A stretch of 7,648 nt of DNA from CAYMUG01 sp964393575 (GTDB lineage: Bacteria > Patescibacteriota > Minisyncoccia > Spechtbacterales > 2-12-FULL-38-22): NCBI GenBank assembly GCA_964393575.1, contig CAYMUG010000033.1, positions 1 through 7,648 on the forward strand. Direction: 5' to 3'. Below the pieces are notes generated by a model. The model worked only from the letters and a program-made list of their open reading frames with translations. It was not told where the DNA came from and did no database searches. The position numbers and the translations under genes are program-made. Of the stretch, positions 1 through 6,234 are shown piece after piece. How positions within the stretch are numbered: position 1 is the stretch's first letter; each line of letters starts with the position of its first letter.

Positions 1-37
1 GCTTCGCGCAATGGTTTGTGCTGTAACTGCTTTTTTG

Positions 38-105
38 ATTCTATATTCTATATTCCCATTCTTTATTCATAATTCTTTATTCCTGATTCTGCGAACGTAG
101 TGAGC
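38..105. repeat. Degenerate ATTCT-type AT-rich repeat tract
   Basis: About 50 bases (38-90) consist of imperfect reiterations of a 5-11 base unit, ATTCT / TATATTCT / CTTTATTC. They are followed by GCGAACGTAGTGAGC (91-105), a short GC-richer tag. No open frame of note covers it. It lies downstream of the tatD stop in the direction of transcription. I see no convincing intrinsic terminator for tatD here: GGCCCGGGTT (minus strand, about 141-150) is palindromic but has no U-tract. The tract resembles the noncoding repeat filler of the other spacers in style, but its unit differs. Confidence 0.55.
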
Positions 106-168
106 TTAATTGTAAATTAGATCTGATATTATTATAACAAACCCGGGCCAATACTTAAAATTTTAAAA

Positions 169-1017
169 TTATATATTGAATAATTTTTGAGCATTTTCAG
201 TTGTTTGCTTTTCTACATCCTCAAGAGAGACACCTTTTAACTCCGCTATATATTCAGCTATATATTTTACATATATAGGTTCATTGCGCTCACTTTCAGC
301 TTTTGGAGGCGCAAGATACGGAGAGTCGGTTTCAAGTAATATTTTATCCAAAGGCGCCTCTTTTATCACAGAGGGCATCCAGGGCAGCTTAAATACAATA
401 CCCGTAATGCCTATGCAGTAGCCGAGATCTAAAAACTTTTTCAAAACTTTTTTCTTACCTGTAAAAGAATGAATAACTCCCGGGCCGCCTGTGGGAGGAT
501 TTTTGGTTATCGGATGCTCCTCTAAAATTCGGTAAGCGTCATCAAACGCAACACGTATGTGGTTTATAACAGGCAAACCGGCCTCGTAACTAAGGTCAAG
601 CTGATTCTTGTAAACTTCCGCTTGCTTTCTTTTGAACTCTTCCCCGTCCTCCTCCGTTTCAGGTGTTTTCCAGTAATCAAGCCCTATTTCCCCCACAGCT
701 ACAACCTTTTTACTGTTTATTAGTTCTTTATAATTTTCCCTTTCGTATTCTTCGGGTTTAATAACACCTTCATACATCCCTTCGGCTTCTGTTTCATCTT
801 TCACTTCCTGGTTAACATGAATAGGGTGCAACCCCACAGACGCCCAAAGCATAGAACTTTGGTAACGTTCCGCGTATTCAACAGCTCTTCTGCTTGTGCG
901 TATCTCGCTACCCGGAGCAATTATTGCAACTCCGCCATCAAAAGCACGCTGAATTACCTCATCAGCGTCGTCTTTGTAGGCGTTGAAATTAATGTGACCG
1001 TGAGTATCTACAAACAT
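169..1017 (-). CDS. tatD: TatD-family metal-dependent hydrolase (putative deoxyribonuclease)
   Basis: This is a cytoplasmic TIM-barrel hydrolase of the amidohydrolase superfamily. Characterised TatD proteins are metal-dependent DNases/exonucleases; the substrate here is inferred from family only. The 282-aa product carries the full ligand set: H6-G-H8 in DTHGH, VGLHP around residue 64, E110 in GEIGLDY, H153 in INHIR, H183 in HSFTG and D231 in ETDSPYLAP. A charged insertion of roughly 30 residues follows VGLHP. The frame stays open 14 codons further upstream (to 1059), but those codons read MFASCILVIWYFVI. They are encoded by the intergenic repeat and precede the conserved MFVDTHGH start, so I place the start at 1017. 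No Shine-Dalgarno is visible; the bases before the ATG are AT-rich repeat sequence. The gene is downstream of metG, as in Bacillus (metS-yabD). Confidence 0.95.
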   Translation of the reverse strand: MFVDTHGHINFNAYKDDADEVIQRAFDGGVAIIAPGSEIRTSRRAVEYAERYQSSMLWASVGLHPIHVNQEVKDETEAEGMYEGVIKPEEYERENYKELINSKKVVAVGEIGLDYWKTPETEEDGEEFKRKQAEVYKNQLDLSYEAGLPVINHIRVAFDDAYRILEEHPITKNPPTGGPGVIHSFTGKKKVLKKFLDLGYCIGITGIVFKLPWMPSVIKEAPLDKILLETDSPYLAPPKAESERNEPIYVKYIAEYIAELKGVSLEDVEKQTTENAQKLFNI

Positions 1018-1021
1018 AATT

Positions 1022-1199
1022 ACAAAATACCAAATAACAAGGATACAAGATGCAAACAAATTACAATAAACAAATCCCTGCCTACCGGAAGGCAGACAAA
1101 TAAAATTTCTAATTTGAGATTTGTTTGTGTCCTTGCCTGTCCCGTTAGCGCGAAGCGCTTTTTCGGGATATCCTTTTAATTTGAGATTTGGCGCTCGTT
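1022..1199. repeat. Composite inverted repeat cluster with two GC palindromes
   Basis: This spacer between metG and tatD is modular. An arm of the type CAAGGATACAAGATGCAAAC (within 1031-1075) is followed by the near-perfect palindrome CTGCCTACCGGAAGGCAG (1078-1095, one mismatched pair about a CCGG centre). An inverted arm follows, ATTTGTTTGTGTCCTTG (about 1117-1134). A second hairpin comes next (1140-1168, TCCCG...CGGGA outside, AGCGC-GAA-GCGCT inside), then another TTTGAGATTTGG module (about 1180-1191). The same CAAGGATACAAG vocabulary recurs at 2702-2885. The first arm ends a few bases before the tatD start codon. I read this as a noncoding repeat/MITE-like element; the spurious frame through it has no protein-like features. 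Confidence 0.75.
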
Positions 1200-1212
1200 A
1201 AAGCTTCCAAAA

Positions 1213-2691
1213 TTATAATCTTTGAAACAGGTGCTTGCCCTTTTTCATTTCAAACTTCCACTTTTGCTTTTGTTCGGGTTTTATGCCTAATTGACTGAAA
1301 ATTTCTTCAGCGGAGTCAGGTATAACAGGGTACAACATCCAGGCAGCATAAGCTAATACTGTAGCCAAAGAGCTTATCTCTTCTTTAAATTTCGCCTCAT
1401 TATTTTTCGCAAGCTCCCAAAGTTTTACCTGGTTTATTCTCTCATCTCCGTGGGCTATAAGTTTCTGTGCCTGTTTTATTGCCTCGTCAAAACGGAAGTT
1501 TTCCATATGCTTTTGATAGCTTTCCCAGCGCTTATCCAGTTCACGTTTTGAGGGGCCTACAAGCTTGCTTTCAAGAGGAGTGTCCAGATACTTGCTGCCT
1601 AAACTCACAACACGGGAGAGAAAATTGCCCAGACCCAGGGCAAGATCGCCATTGTAGAGAGATTCAAATTTTTCCTGCGAGTAATCACCGTCTTTGTAAG
1701 CGGGCACCTCAGCAAGCATATAATAACGCAGAGCATCTCTTCCGTAATTTTTTATAATATCTACAGGATCTATAATATTGCCCAAACTTTTGCTCATCTT
1801 TTGACCCTCCACATTTACAAAACCGTGCACAAAAATCTTTTTGGGAAGCGGCAACTTCATGCTCAAAAGCATAGCGGGCCAAATTGCCGCATGAAAACGC
1901 AATATATCCTTGCCTATTACGTGAACGTCAGCAGGCCAGTACTTGTTAAACTTTTCTTTATTTTTGGGCCAGCCGAGGGCTGAGATATAATTTGTTAAAG
2001 CATCTGCCCATACGTACACGGTCTGACTTTTGTCATTTGGCACCGGAACACCCCATTTCAAGTCCTTTCGCGGACGGGAAAAGCTGACATCCTCAAGGCC
2101 TTTATCCAAAAATTTTAACACTTCGTTTTCTCTCTCCTTAGGTACAATTTCCAGTTTGCCGTCTTGAATGGCTTTTTTAATTCTATCTGTGTATTTGGAA
2201 AGTTTAAAAAAGTAGTTTTCCTCTTTTACCGGTTTTGCCTTTTCTCCGTGAATTTCACATTCTCCGTCTTCGGTTAAATCTTTTTTAGTTACAAAGGCCT
2301 CATGTCCGTAACAATAAAGGCCTTCATATTCTTTTTTATAAATGTCGCCGTTTTTATTCAGAGTGCGCCAAACTTCGCGTACCGCCGGCCAGTGCTTCTT
2401 TTGGTTGGTCGTTCTTATGAAATAGTTATTGGATATATTTAAATTATCCCACAACTTTTTAAAGGCCTGTGCGTTTTCGTCCACCATATTCTCCACTTTC
2501 TTTTTCTTTGCCTCAGCAGCACGTGCTATCTTTGCTCCGTGTTCATCTGTGCCTACAAGAAAAAATGTATCCTTTCCCTGTAAACGGTGATACCGCGCGG
2601 CAGCATCCGCCTGTACCTTTTCCAAAACATGACCTATATGCGGTTTTGCGTTTACGTAATCAATTGAAGTTGTTATGTAATATTTTTTCAT
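1213..2691 (-). CDS. metG: Methionine--tRNA ligase (MetRS), short form
   Basis: This cytoplasmic class I aminoacyl-tRNA synthetase charges tRNA-Met with methionine using ATP. The 492-aa product begins MKKYYITTSIDYVNAKPHIG. The HIGH signature is at residues 18-21, GTDEHG at 47-52 and KMSKS at 298-302. The connective-peptide knuckle has CYGH (C127/H130) and CEIH (C145/H148), followed by EENYFF. The C-terminal helical anticodon-binding domain includes a tryptophan in KLWELAK. The protein stops there, so the Trbp111-like tRNA-binding extension found in longer MetRS is absent. The frame extends 16 codons upstream to 2739, but that segment is repeat-derived and non-conserved; I use 2691. No Shine-Dalgarno precedes it. 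Presence of CxxH instead of CxxC in the first half-knuckle is unusual relative to the well-known T. thermophilus pattern. The gene lies between rsmI and tatD. Confidence 0.97.
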   Translation of the reverse strand: MKKYYITTSIDYVNAKPHIGHVLEKVQADAAARYHRLQGKDTFFLVGTDEHGAKIARAAEAKKKKVENMVDENAQAFKKLWDNLNISNNYFIRTTNQKKHWPAVREVWRTLNKNGDIYKKEYEGLYCYGHEAFVTKKDLTEDGECEIHGEKAKPVKEENYFFKLSKYTDRIKKAIQDGKLEIVPKERENEVLKFLDKGLEDVSFSRPRKDLKWGVPVPNDKSQTVYVWADALTNYISALGWPKNKEKFNKYWPADVHVIGKDILRFHAAIWPAMLLSMKLPLPKKIFVHGFVNVEGQKMSKSLGNIIDPVDIIKNYGRDALRYYMLAEVPAYKDGDYSQEKFESLYNGDLALGLGNFLSRVVSLGSKYLDTPLESKLVGPSKRELDKRWESYQKHMENFRFDEAIKQAQKLIAHGDERINQVKLWELAKNNEAKFKEEISSLATVLAYAAWMLYPVIPDSAEEIFSQLGIKPEQKQKWKFEMKKGKHLFQRL

Positions 2692-2701
2692 AGAAAAAGA
2701 A

Positions 2702-2885
2702 ATTTCAAGATACAAGGACACAGCATAATTAAATTCCAAATCTCAAGGACACAAGATACAAACAAGCACCAAATTATAAATTAAAAACAGAAACCATATT
2801 TGATATTTGTTGTTTTTAATTTGTTTGTATCCTTGTATCTTATAATTTGTGATTTAAAAATGTATCCTTGTTTCTTGTTATTTGT
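2702..2885. repeat. Degenerate inverted repeats between rsmI and metG
   Basis: The spacer holds several copies of the module seen at 1022-1199. Two are in one orientation (AAGATACAAGGACACA near 2707; CAAGGACACAAGATACAAAC near 2744). At least two are inverted (TTTGTTTGTATCCTTGTATC near 2820; TGTATCCTTGTTTCTTG near 2861). AAATTAAAAACA (2778-2789) and TGTTTTTAATTT (2811-2822) form a perfect 12-bp stem with a 21-nt loop. The last copy runs into rsmI, whose terminal codons and TAA stop (2878-2880) read as part of the repeat (AACAAATAACAAG on the minus strand). No coding potential is seen. Confidence 0.75.
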
Positions 2886-3546
2886 TTATTTTATTAATAA
2901 CTACAGTAAACTCTCCTTTCACCTTATCATTTTGCAACTGTTCCAGCACCTCATCTACACTCCCTCTGTAAATGCTCTCAAACTGTTTTGTAAGCTCCCG
3001 GGCAACAACAAGCTTGTAATCCGTCTCTTCCGATTCGAATATATCTTTTAGCTCATTAAGTGTTTTAATAATCCGGTGCGGGCTTTCGTAAAATATAACA
3101 GGATATTCGCTTTTTGCAACCTTTTCAAAGTATTTCTTCCTTTTATTTTTCTGTGGAGGAAAACCTAAAAAAGTAAATTGGTCCATCGGCATACCGCTTA
3201 CAGAAGCGACGGTCGTAAGCGCACTTGCCCCGGGAATAGGCACTACTGTAAAACCGTTATTATATGCCGCCTCAACCAGCTTGCCTCCGGGGTCCGAAAT
3301 CCCCGGAGTGCCTGAGTCCACGGCGTAGGCAACGCTTTTTCCTTCGCTTAGCAAATTTATAACTTTATCCGTTGCAGTGTGTTGATCCCATCGAATAAGG
3401 GGTTTTTCTATTTCATAATGCGCCAACAATTTTTTTGTAACCCGCGTGTCTTCCGATGCCACCGCATCACATTCTTTAAAAACCCTGAGCGCTCTCAGGG
3501 TTATATCTTCAAGATTTCCTATTGGAGTGGCGATAATATACAGCAT
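2878..3546 (-). CDS. rsmI: 16S rRNA (cytidine1402-2'-O)-methyltransferase RsmI
   Basis: RsmI is the SAM-dependent tetrapyrrole-methylase-fold enzyme that 2'-O-methylates C1402 in the 16S rRNA decoding centre. The 222-aa protein shows the family motifs in order: ATPIGNLEDITLRA (6-19), EDTR (32-35), DSGTPGISDPG (77-87), PIPGASA (103-109), FLGFPP (126-131), FYESPHR (152-158), AREL (182-185) and GEFTVVI (211-217). It ends after the catalytic fold, so the C-terminal helical extension of the longer (about 280-aa) E. coli-type enzyme is missing. The start at 3546 gives MLYIIATPIGN, the usual N-terminus. The ATG abuts the 3' arm of a strong hairpin (3547-3594), which also contains the only weak ribosome-binding candidate (CGGAA). 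The gene lies upstream of metG and tatD. Confidence 0.96.
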   Translation of the reverse strand: MLYIIATPIGNLEDITLRALRVFKECDAVASEDTRVTKKLLAHYEIEKPLIRWDQHTATDKVINLLSEGKSVAYAVDSGTPGISDPGGKLVEAAYNNGFTVVPIPGASALTTVASVSGMPMDQFTFLGFPPQKNKRKKYFEKVAKSEYPVIFYESPHRIIKTLNELKDIFESEETDYKLVVARELTKQFESIYRGSVDEVLEQLQNDKVKGEFTVVINKINK

Positions 3547-3594
3547 ATTTTATTCCGATGCCCTCCAAGTATTTGGACGGCATCGGAATAAAAT
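3547..3594 (-). promoter_or_regulatory. Long hairpin abutting the rsmI start codon
   Basis: ATTTTATTCCGATGCC (3547-3562) is perfectly inverted as GGCATCGGAATAAAAT (3579-3594). After one C/C mismatch the stem continues with TCCAA/TTGGA (3564-3568, 3573-3577) around a 4-nt loop. On the minus-strand transcript its 3' arm ends at the base before the rsmI ATG. It could mask ribosome access, act as an mRNA processing or stability element, or be a mobile palindrome. The structure is seen; the role is inference. Confidence 0.6.
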
Positions 3595-3600
3595 ACTATG

Positions 3601-3674
3601 ACAATAACTATGACCATAACAAAATTTTCCCGCGTCATTTTTTTGGTGGTTTATGTCATGGTCATAGTCATTGT
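3601..3674 (-). repeat. 21-bp imperfect inverted repeat (hairpin 2 of 3)
   Basis: The arms 3601-3621 and 3654-3674 are complementary at 19 of 21 positions. The two exceptions are A/C on the plus strand but become G-U wobbles in minus-strand RNA, so the hairpin is fully paired in the transcript of the surrounding genes. The loop is 32 nt. The arms contain the repeated motif CTATGAC/ATGACC. Confidence 0.6.
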
Positions 3675-3684
3675 AATGATGCGA

Positions 3685-3720
3685 GCCCCGCCACGTCGTT
3701 CCCGAACGACGTGGCGGGGC
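3685..3720 (-). repeat. Perfect GC-rich palindrome just after the PerM-family gene (hairpin 3 of 3)
   Basis: GCCCCGCCACGTCGTTC (3685-3701) is perfectly inverted at 3704-3720, giving a 17-bp stem with a 2-nt spacer. It starts 4 nt past the stop of the upstream membrane-protein gene. On the minus strand the bases after it (GCTCGCATC...) contain no U-tract, so it is not a canonical intrinsic terminator. It may be a transcript 3'-end protector or a REP-like palindrome. Confidence 0.6.
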
Positions 3721-3724
3721 GAGC

Positions 3725-4789
3725 TTACCTTATCTTCTGCGACACTCCTCTAAATATTTCACCAAGGGTTGCAACCGCAGGCACGGCCGCAATAATTCCC
3801 AGAAAGCCGGCAAGTTCAGCACCGATAAGAATCGCGAGAAGCAGATACAGAGGGTTATATCCGACCACACGGCTCATAACCGTTGGTACGACAAATGCCT
3901 GGTCCAGCTGCTGCAATAGAGTATAAACACCTACAGCTATCAAACCCAATCCTAACGACTGGGTAGAGGCCATAAGAAAAATTAGTCCTCCAGCTATAAA
4001 CGGACCTACATAATAAATTATTTCAAGAAAGGCCGCTAATATGGCTAAAGTTAATGCAAATTTAACCCCTAAAAGAGAAAGAGCTATAAACACACTCAAC
4101 CCCATAAAGGTAGATAATGCAAACATTCCCTGCAGCCATCTACCCACTCTTCTCTGTATCCTCCTGATTAAATCCTGCATATACTCTTTATTGTGTTCAG
4201 GAGTTAAAGCAATTATTGAATTTTCAATGTCCCTTTTTCTGAGAGAAAGATAAAACGAAAATACGAGTATCAGAACAAATTGAAACACACCTCCGAAAAT
4301 AGCGGAAATAAATCCGAATAAGCTGGGTACAATTTCTCCTATCCTGTCTTGGAGGTTTACAAGTAATTCATCCAGAGCCGGAACAAGGAAACCGACTTCA
4401 GAAAGTCCGCTCTCCTGAATCGCATCCTTGAACAAGTCGCCGTACTGTTGAGGTAAATCCTTTGAAAGAATAAATACCTCATTAAAAAGCCCGGGCAAAA
4501 TAGCGTAAAAAATAGCCACCAAAGTACCCACTGCAAGCAGGAATATAGAGGGCACACTTGCTATACGGGGTATACTCCTTTTCTCCAGCCATACAAGTGT
4601 AGGTTCTAAAGCGGCGGCAATCACCATAGCTATAAAAAGCCCCACTATTATCTTCCAGATCTTAAAAAACAACGCCACCCCTAACAAAATACCGACGGCC
4701 TTTAGTACGCTTTTGGGTGAAATATGCACTGTCATTTCGCGGGATGACTTTTTTGTTTGGGATGACTTTTTTGTTTTTTGAACTGCCAT
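3725..4789 (-). CDS. AI-2E/PerM-family polytopic membrane protein
   Basis: This 354-aa integral membrane protein is of the family that includes E. coli TqsA, YdiK and PerM (formerly UPF0118). Members have been linked to autoinducer-2 export or ion/proton antiport; the substrate here cannot be deduced. A basic, Lys/Ser-rich cytoplasmic N-terminus (1-19) is followed by hydrophobic stretches at about 29-65 (two), 79-99, 157-182, 222-270 (two or three), 278-297 and 315-340. A hydrophilic segment (105-152) lies between the third and fourth. Family signatures are EIIYYVGPFIAGG (256-268) and QQLDQAFVVPTVMSRVVGYN (293-312), followed by a Gly-rich helix ending in AAVP. The start lies 2 nt after the M16 peptidase stop, implying translational coupling. 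An alternative start at M19 would remove the tandem KTKKSS/QTKKSS. Length is typical of the family. Confidence 0.9.
   Translation of the reverse strand: MAVQKTKKSSQTKKSSREMTVHISPKSVLKAVGILLGVALFFKIWKIIVGLFIAMVIAAALEPTLVWLEKRSIPRIASVPSIFLLAVGTLVAIFYAILPGLFNEVFILSKDLPQQYGDLFKDAIQESGLSEVGFLVPALDELLVNLQDRIGEIVPSLFGFISAIFGGVFQFVLILVFSFYLSLRKRDIENSIIALTPEHNKEYMQDLIRRIQRRVGRWLQGMFALSTFMGLSVFIALSLLGVKFALTLAILAAFLEIIYYVGPFIAGGLIFLMASTQSLGLGLIAVGVYTLLQQLDQAFVVPTVMSRVVGYNPLYLLLAILIGAELAGFLGIIAAVPAVATLGEIFRGVSQKIR
4741..4776. repeat. Perfect 18-bp tandem duplication inside coding sequence
   Basis: GGGATGACTTTTTTGTTT occurs twice head to tail (4741-4758, 4759-4776). It encodes the adjacent KTKKSS and QTKKSS units at residues 5-16 of the PerM-family protein. 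The unit length is a multiple of three, so gain or loss of a copy keeps the frame. The two copies are identical, as expected for a recent slippage event. Confidence 0.85.
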
Positions 4790-4791
4790 AT

Positions 4792-6072
4792 TTATATCTT
4801 ACCCAATATTTTCTCAAGCTCTTTTTGGTTTTGTTTAGGGCCGACAATAGCAAGGCGAAGTGTGTCTTGGGTGAATACCTCATTGGCTACTTTTTTTATA
4901 TCTTTTGCCGTAACCTTTTTAATGTTCTCCAGGTACTCCTCCGGAGTAACAATGTTTCGGGTTAAAAGATCCTGAGCTCCCAACTCAGCAGCTACAGAGT
5001 CAGAAGTTTCAAGGTCAATGAGGGTATTGCCTTCTATGTTATGTTTAGCTTTTTCCAGTTCTTTTTTGCCGACAGTTTCTTTTTTAATTTTGTTCAGTTC
5101 ACCTACAAGCGCGCGTGTAGCTTGGGGGAGCTTTTTGTTGGCAACACCGGCACGGGCAACAAAATATCCGTAATCGGAACCTTCATCGGTGCCCGCCTGC
5201 ACATAATACGCAAGCCCTCTTTTTTCTCGTATCTCGGAAAAAAGACGCGAACTCATGCCACCCCCTAAAATAACGCTGAGCACACTAAGTGGGTATCTTC
5301 TTTCATCCTGCATATCCACACCCTGAAAACCTAACGCCAAATGCGTCTGGTCAGTTTTTCTCTCTTCAAACACCAGCTTTGGAGCATTCTTGTCCGGAGC
5401 TTTTACCGGTTCTTTTTCGTATCCTTCGCCTCCAGGTAAATTACCGAAATACTTTCTGGCAAGGTTTTTTGCTTTGTTGTGCGAGATGCCTCCGGCAAAA
5501 ACCGCAAGCATATTTCCCGCTTTATATTGGGAATTAAAGTATTCTTTTATATCTTTTGTTTTTATATTATTAACACTCTTTTCGGTGCCTCCTGTCTTTC
5601 TTCCTGCCGGCTGGTCCCCGTAAAGCGCTTTGATAAATGCTGTAGCTACATGCTGCTGGGGTATGTCACTGCGCATATGTAACTCCTCAAGGATTACTCC
5701 TCTCTCGCGGTTCACCTCCGCGGGTTTAAACAGAGGTTGTTTTAAGTAATCGCCCATAACATCAAGCCCGACTTCCGCCTTGTCGGCAACGCTTTTTATA
5801 TAAAAACCGGTCAGTTCTTTTGAGGTGAACGCATTGTATTCGGCGCCGATGCCGTCTAAAATTGTACTTATTTCCAAAGCACTCGGGTGCTTTTTTGAGC
5901 CCTTAAAAAATAAATGTTCAAGAAAATGTGAAAGCCCTGCTGTGTCTTCTTCTTCATAATGGGAGCCGGTTCCCACAAGAAGCAAGCTTGTTACAACATC
6001 TGTATTTTCCTGGGGCACACTTAACACCCGAAGACCGTTTTTTAGTTTTGAAATTTTATAGTTTATTTTCAT
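4792..6072 (-). CDS. M16-family zinc metallopeptidase (insulinase/processing-peptidase type)
   Basis: A 426-aa peptidase of the pitrilysin/M16 family, of the single-chain size of bacterial YmxG-type and mitochondrial processing-peptidase-type subunits, which usually act as dimers. The inverted zinc motif HFLEH is at residues 49-53, with the third ligand candidate E129 (in ERGVILEEL) about 76 residues further on. Both are intact, so it should be catalytic. The C-terminal half has the substrate-binding SRLFSEIREKRGLAYYV motif (about 275-291). No signal peptide is seen, so a cytoplasmic location is inferred. The frame is open to an ATG at 6117, but a good promoter (6089-6117) overlaps that region and the predicted transcript starts near 6082. 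The conserved MKINYKISKLKNGLRV start at 6072 is therefore preferred. No Shine-Dalgarno is present. The PerM-family gene follows after 2 nt. Confidence 0.93.
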   Translation of the reverse strand: MKINYKISKLKNGLRVLSVPQENTDVVTSLLLVGTGSHYEEEDTAGLSHFLEHLFFKGSKKHPSALEISTILDGIGAEYNAFTSKELTGFYIKSVADKAEVGLDVMGDYLKQPLFKPAEVNRERGVILEELHMRSDIPQQHVATAFIKALYGDQPAGRKTGGTEKSVNNIKTKDIKEYFNSQYKAGNMLAVFAGGISHNKAKNLARKYFGNLPGGEGYEKEPVKAPDKNAPKLVFEERKTDQTHLALGFQGVDMQDERRYPLSVLSVILGGGMSSRLFSEIREKRGLAYYVQAGTDEGSDYGYFVARAGVANKKLPQATRALVGELNKIKKETVGKKELEKAKHNIEGNTLIDLETSDSVAAELGAQDLLTRNIVTPEEYLENIKKVTAKDIKKVANEVFTQDTLRLAIVGPKQNQKELEKILGKI

Positions 6073-6088
6073 AACACCATTTATCTTT

Positions 6089-6117
6089 ATTATACCCGAG
6101 AAACCCACCAACAGCAA
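6089..6117 (-). promoter_or_regulatory. Sigma70-like promoter of the M16-peptidase operon
   Basis: On the minus strand, TTGCTG (6112-6117) is separated by 17 nt from a consensus TATAAT (6089-6094). Initiation about 7 nt downstream (near 6082) leaves a leader of only about 10 nt before the ATG at 6072. This supports the internal start and suggests nearly leaderless translation. It is the only clear promoter found for the housekeeping block. Confidence 0.65.
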
Positions 6118-6174
6118 AATTTGTCAAATTATAAAAGCGGGGTAAGTTGGGCTTTAATGGATGAAAATTTAGCA

Positions 6175-6234
6175 CATCAAAAATAAGAAAGCCCGCACAC
6201 CTGAAAGCGTACGGGCTTTCTCGTGTGCGGGCTT
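6175..6234 (-). terminator. Intrinsic terminator of the GC-rich small gene
   Basis: AAGCCCGCACAC (6189-6200) pairs with GTGTGCGGGCTT (6223-6234). The apical part pairs further (GAAAGC/GCTTTC). On the minus strand the stem is followed by a U-rich run (TTTCTTATTTTTG). The 5' arm begins within the TAA stop codon of the upstream gene, so terminator and stop are fused. Confidence 0.85.

Noticed and set aside
120..168. Promoter or terminator signal downstream of tatD (TATAAT-like and GGCCCGGG on the minus strand)
   Set aside because: No -35 box at proper spacing and no U-tract after the short palindrome; the sequence is simply AT-rich.
1018..1059. Upstream extension of tatD to an ATG at 1059
   Set aside because: The 14 extra codons are repeat sequence and precede the conserved MFVDTHGH start of the family.
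817..1179. Plus-strand open frame of about 120 codons
   Set aside because: Its first part is antisense to the tatD coding sequence and the rest is repeat-derived peptide (including SLPTGRQ from the palindrome). There is no ribosome-binding site or family motif.
2692..2739. Upstream extension of metG to an ATG at 2739
   Set aside because: MetRS proteins begin directly with the K-x-YYITT strand; the extra 16 codons lie in the repeat spacer.
1022..2885. CRISPR array
   Set aside because: The repeats are degenerate, occur in both orientations and are not separated by regular unique spacers; no cas genes are present.
3685..3720. Classical intrinsic terminator for the PerM-family gene
   Set aside because: The stem is excellent, but the bases that follow on the minus strand have no U-tract.
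6122..6127. Minus-strand TTGACA upstream of the M16 gene as -35 box
   Set aside because: The nearest TATAAT (6089-6094) is 27 nt away, too far; TTGCTG at 17 nt spacing fits better.
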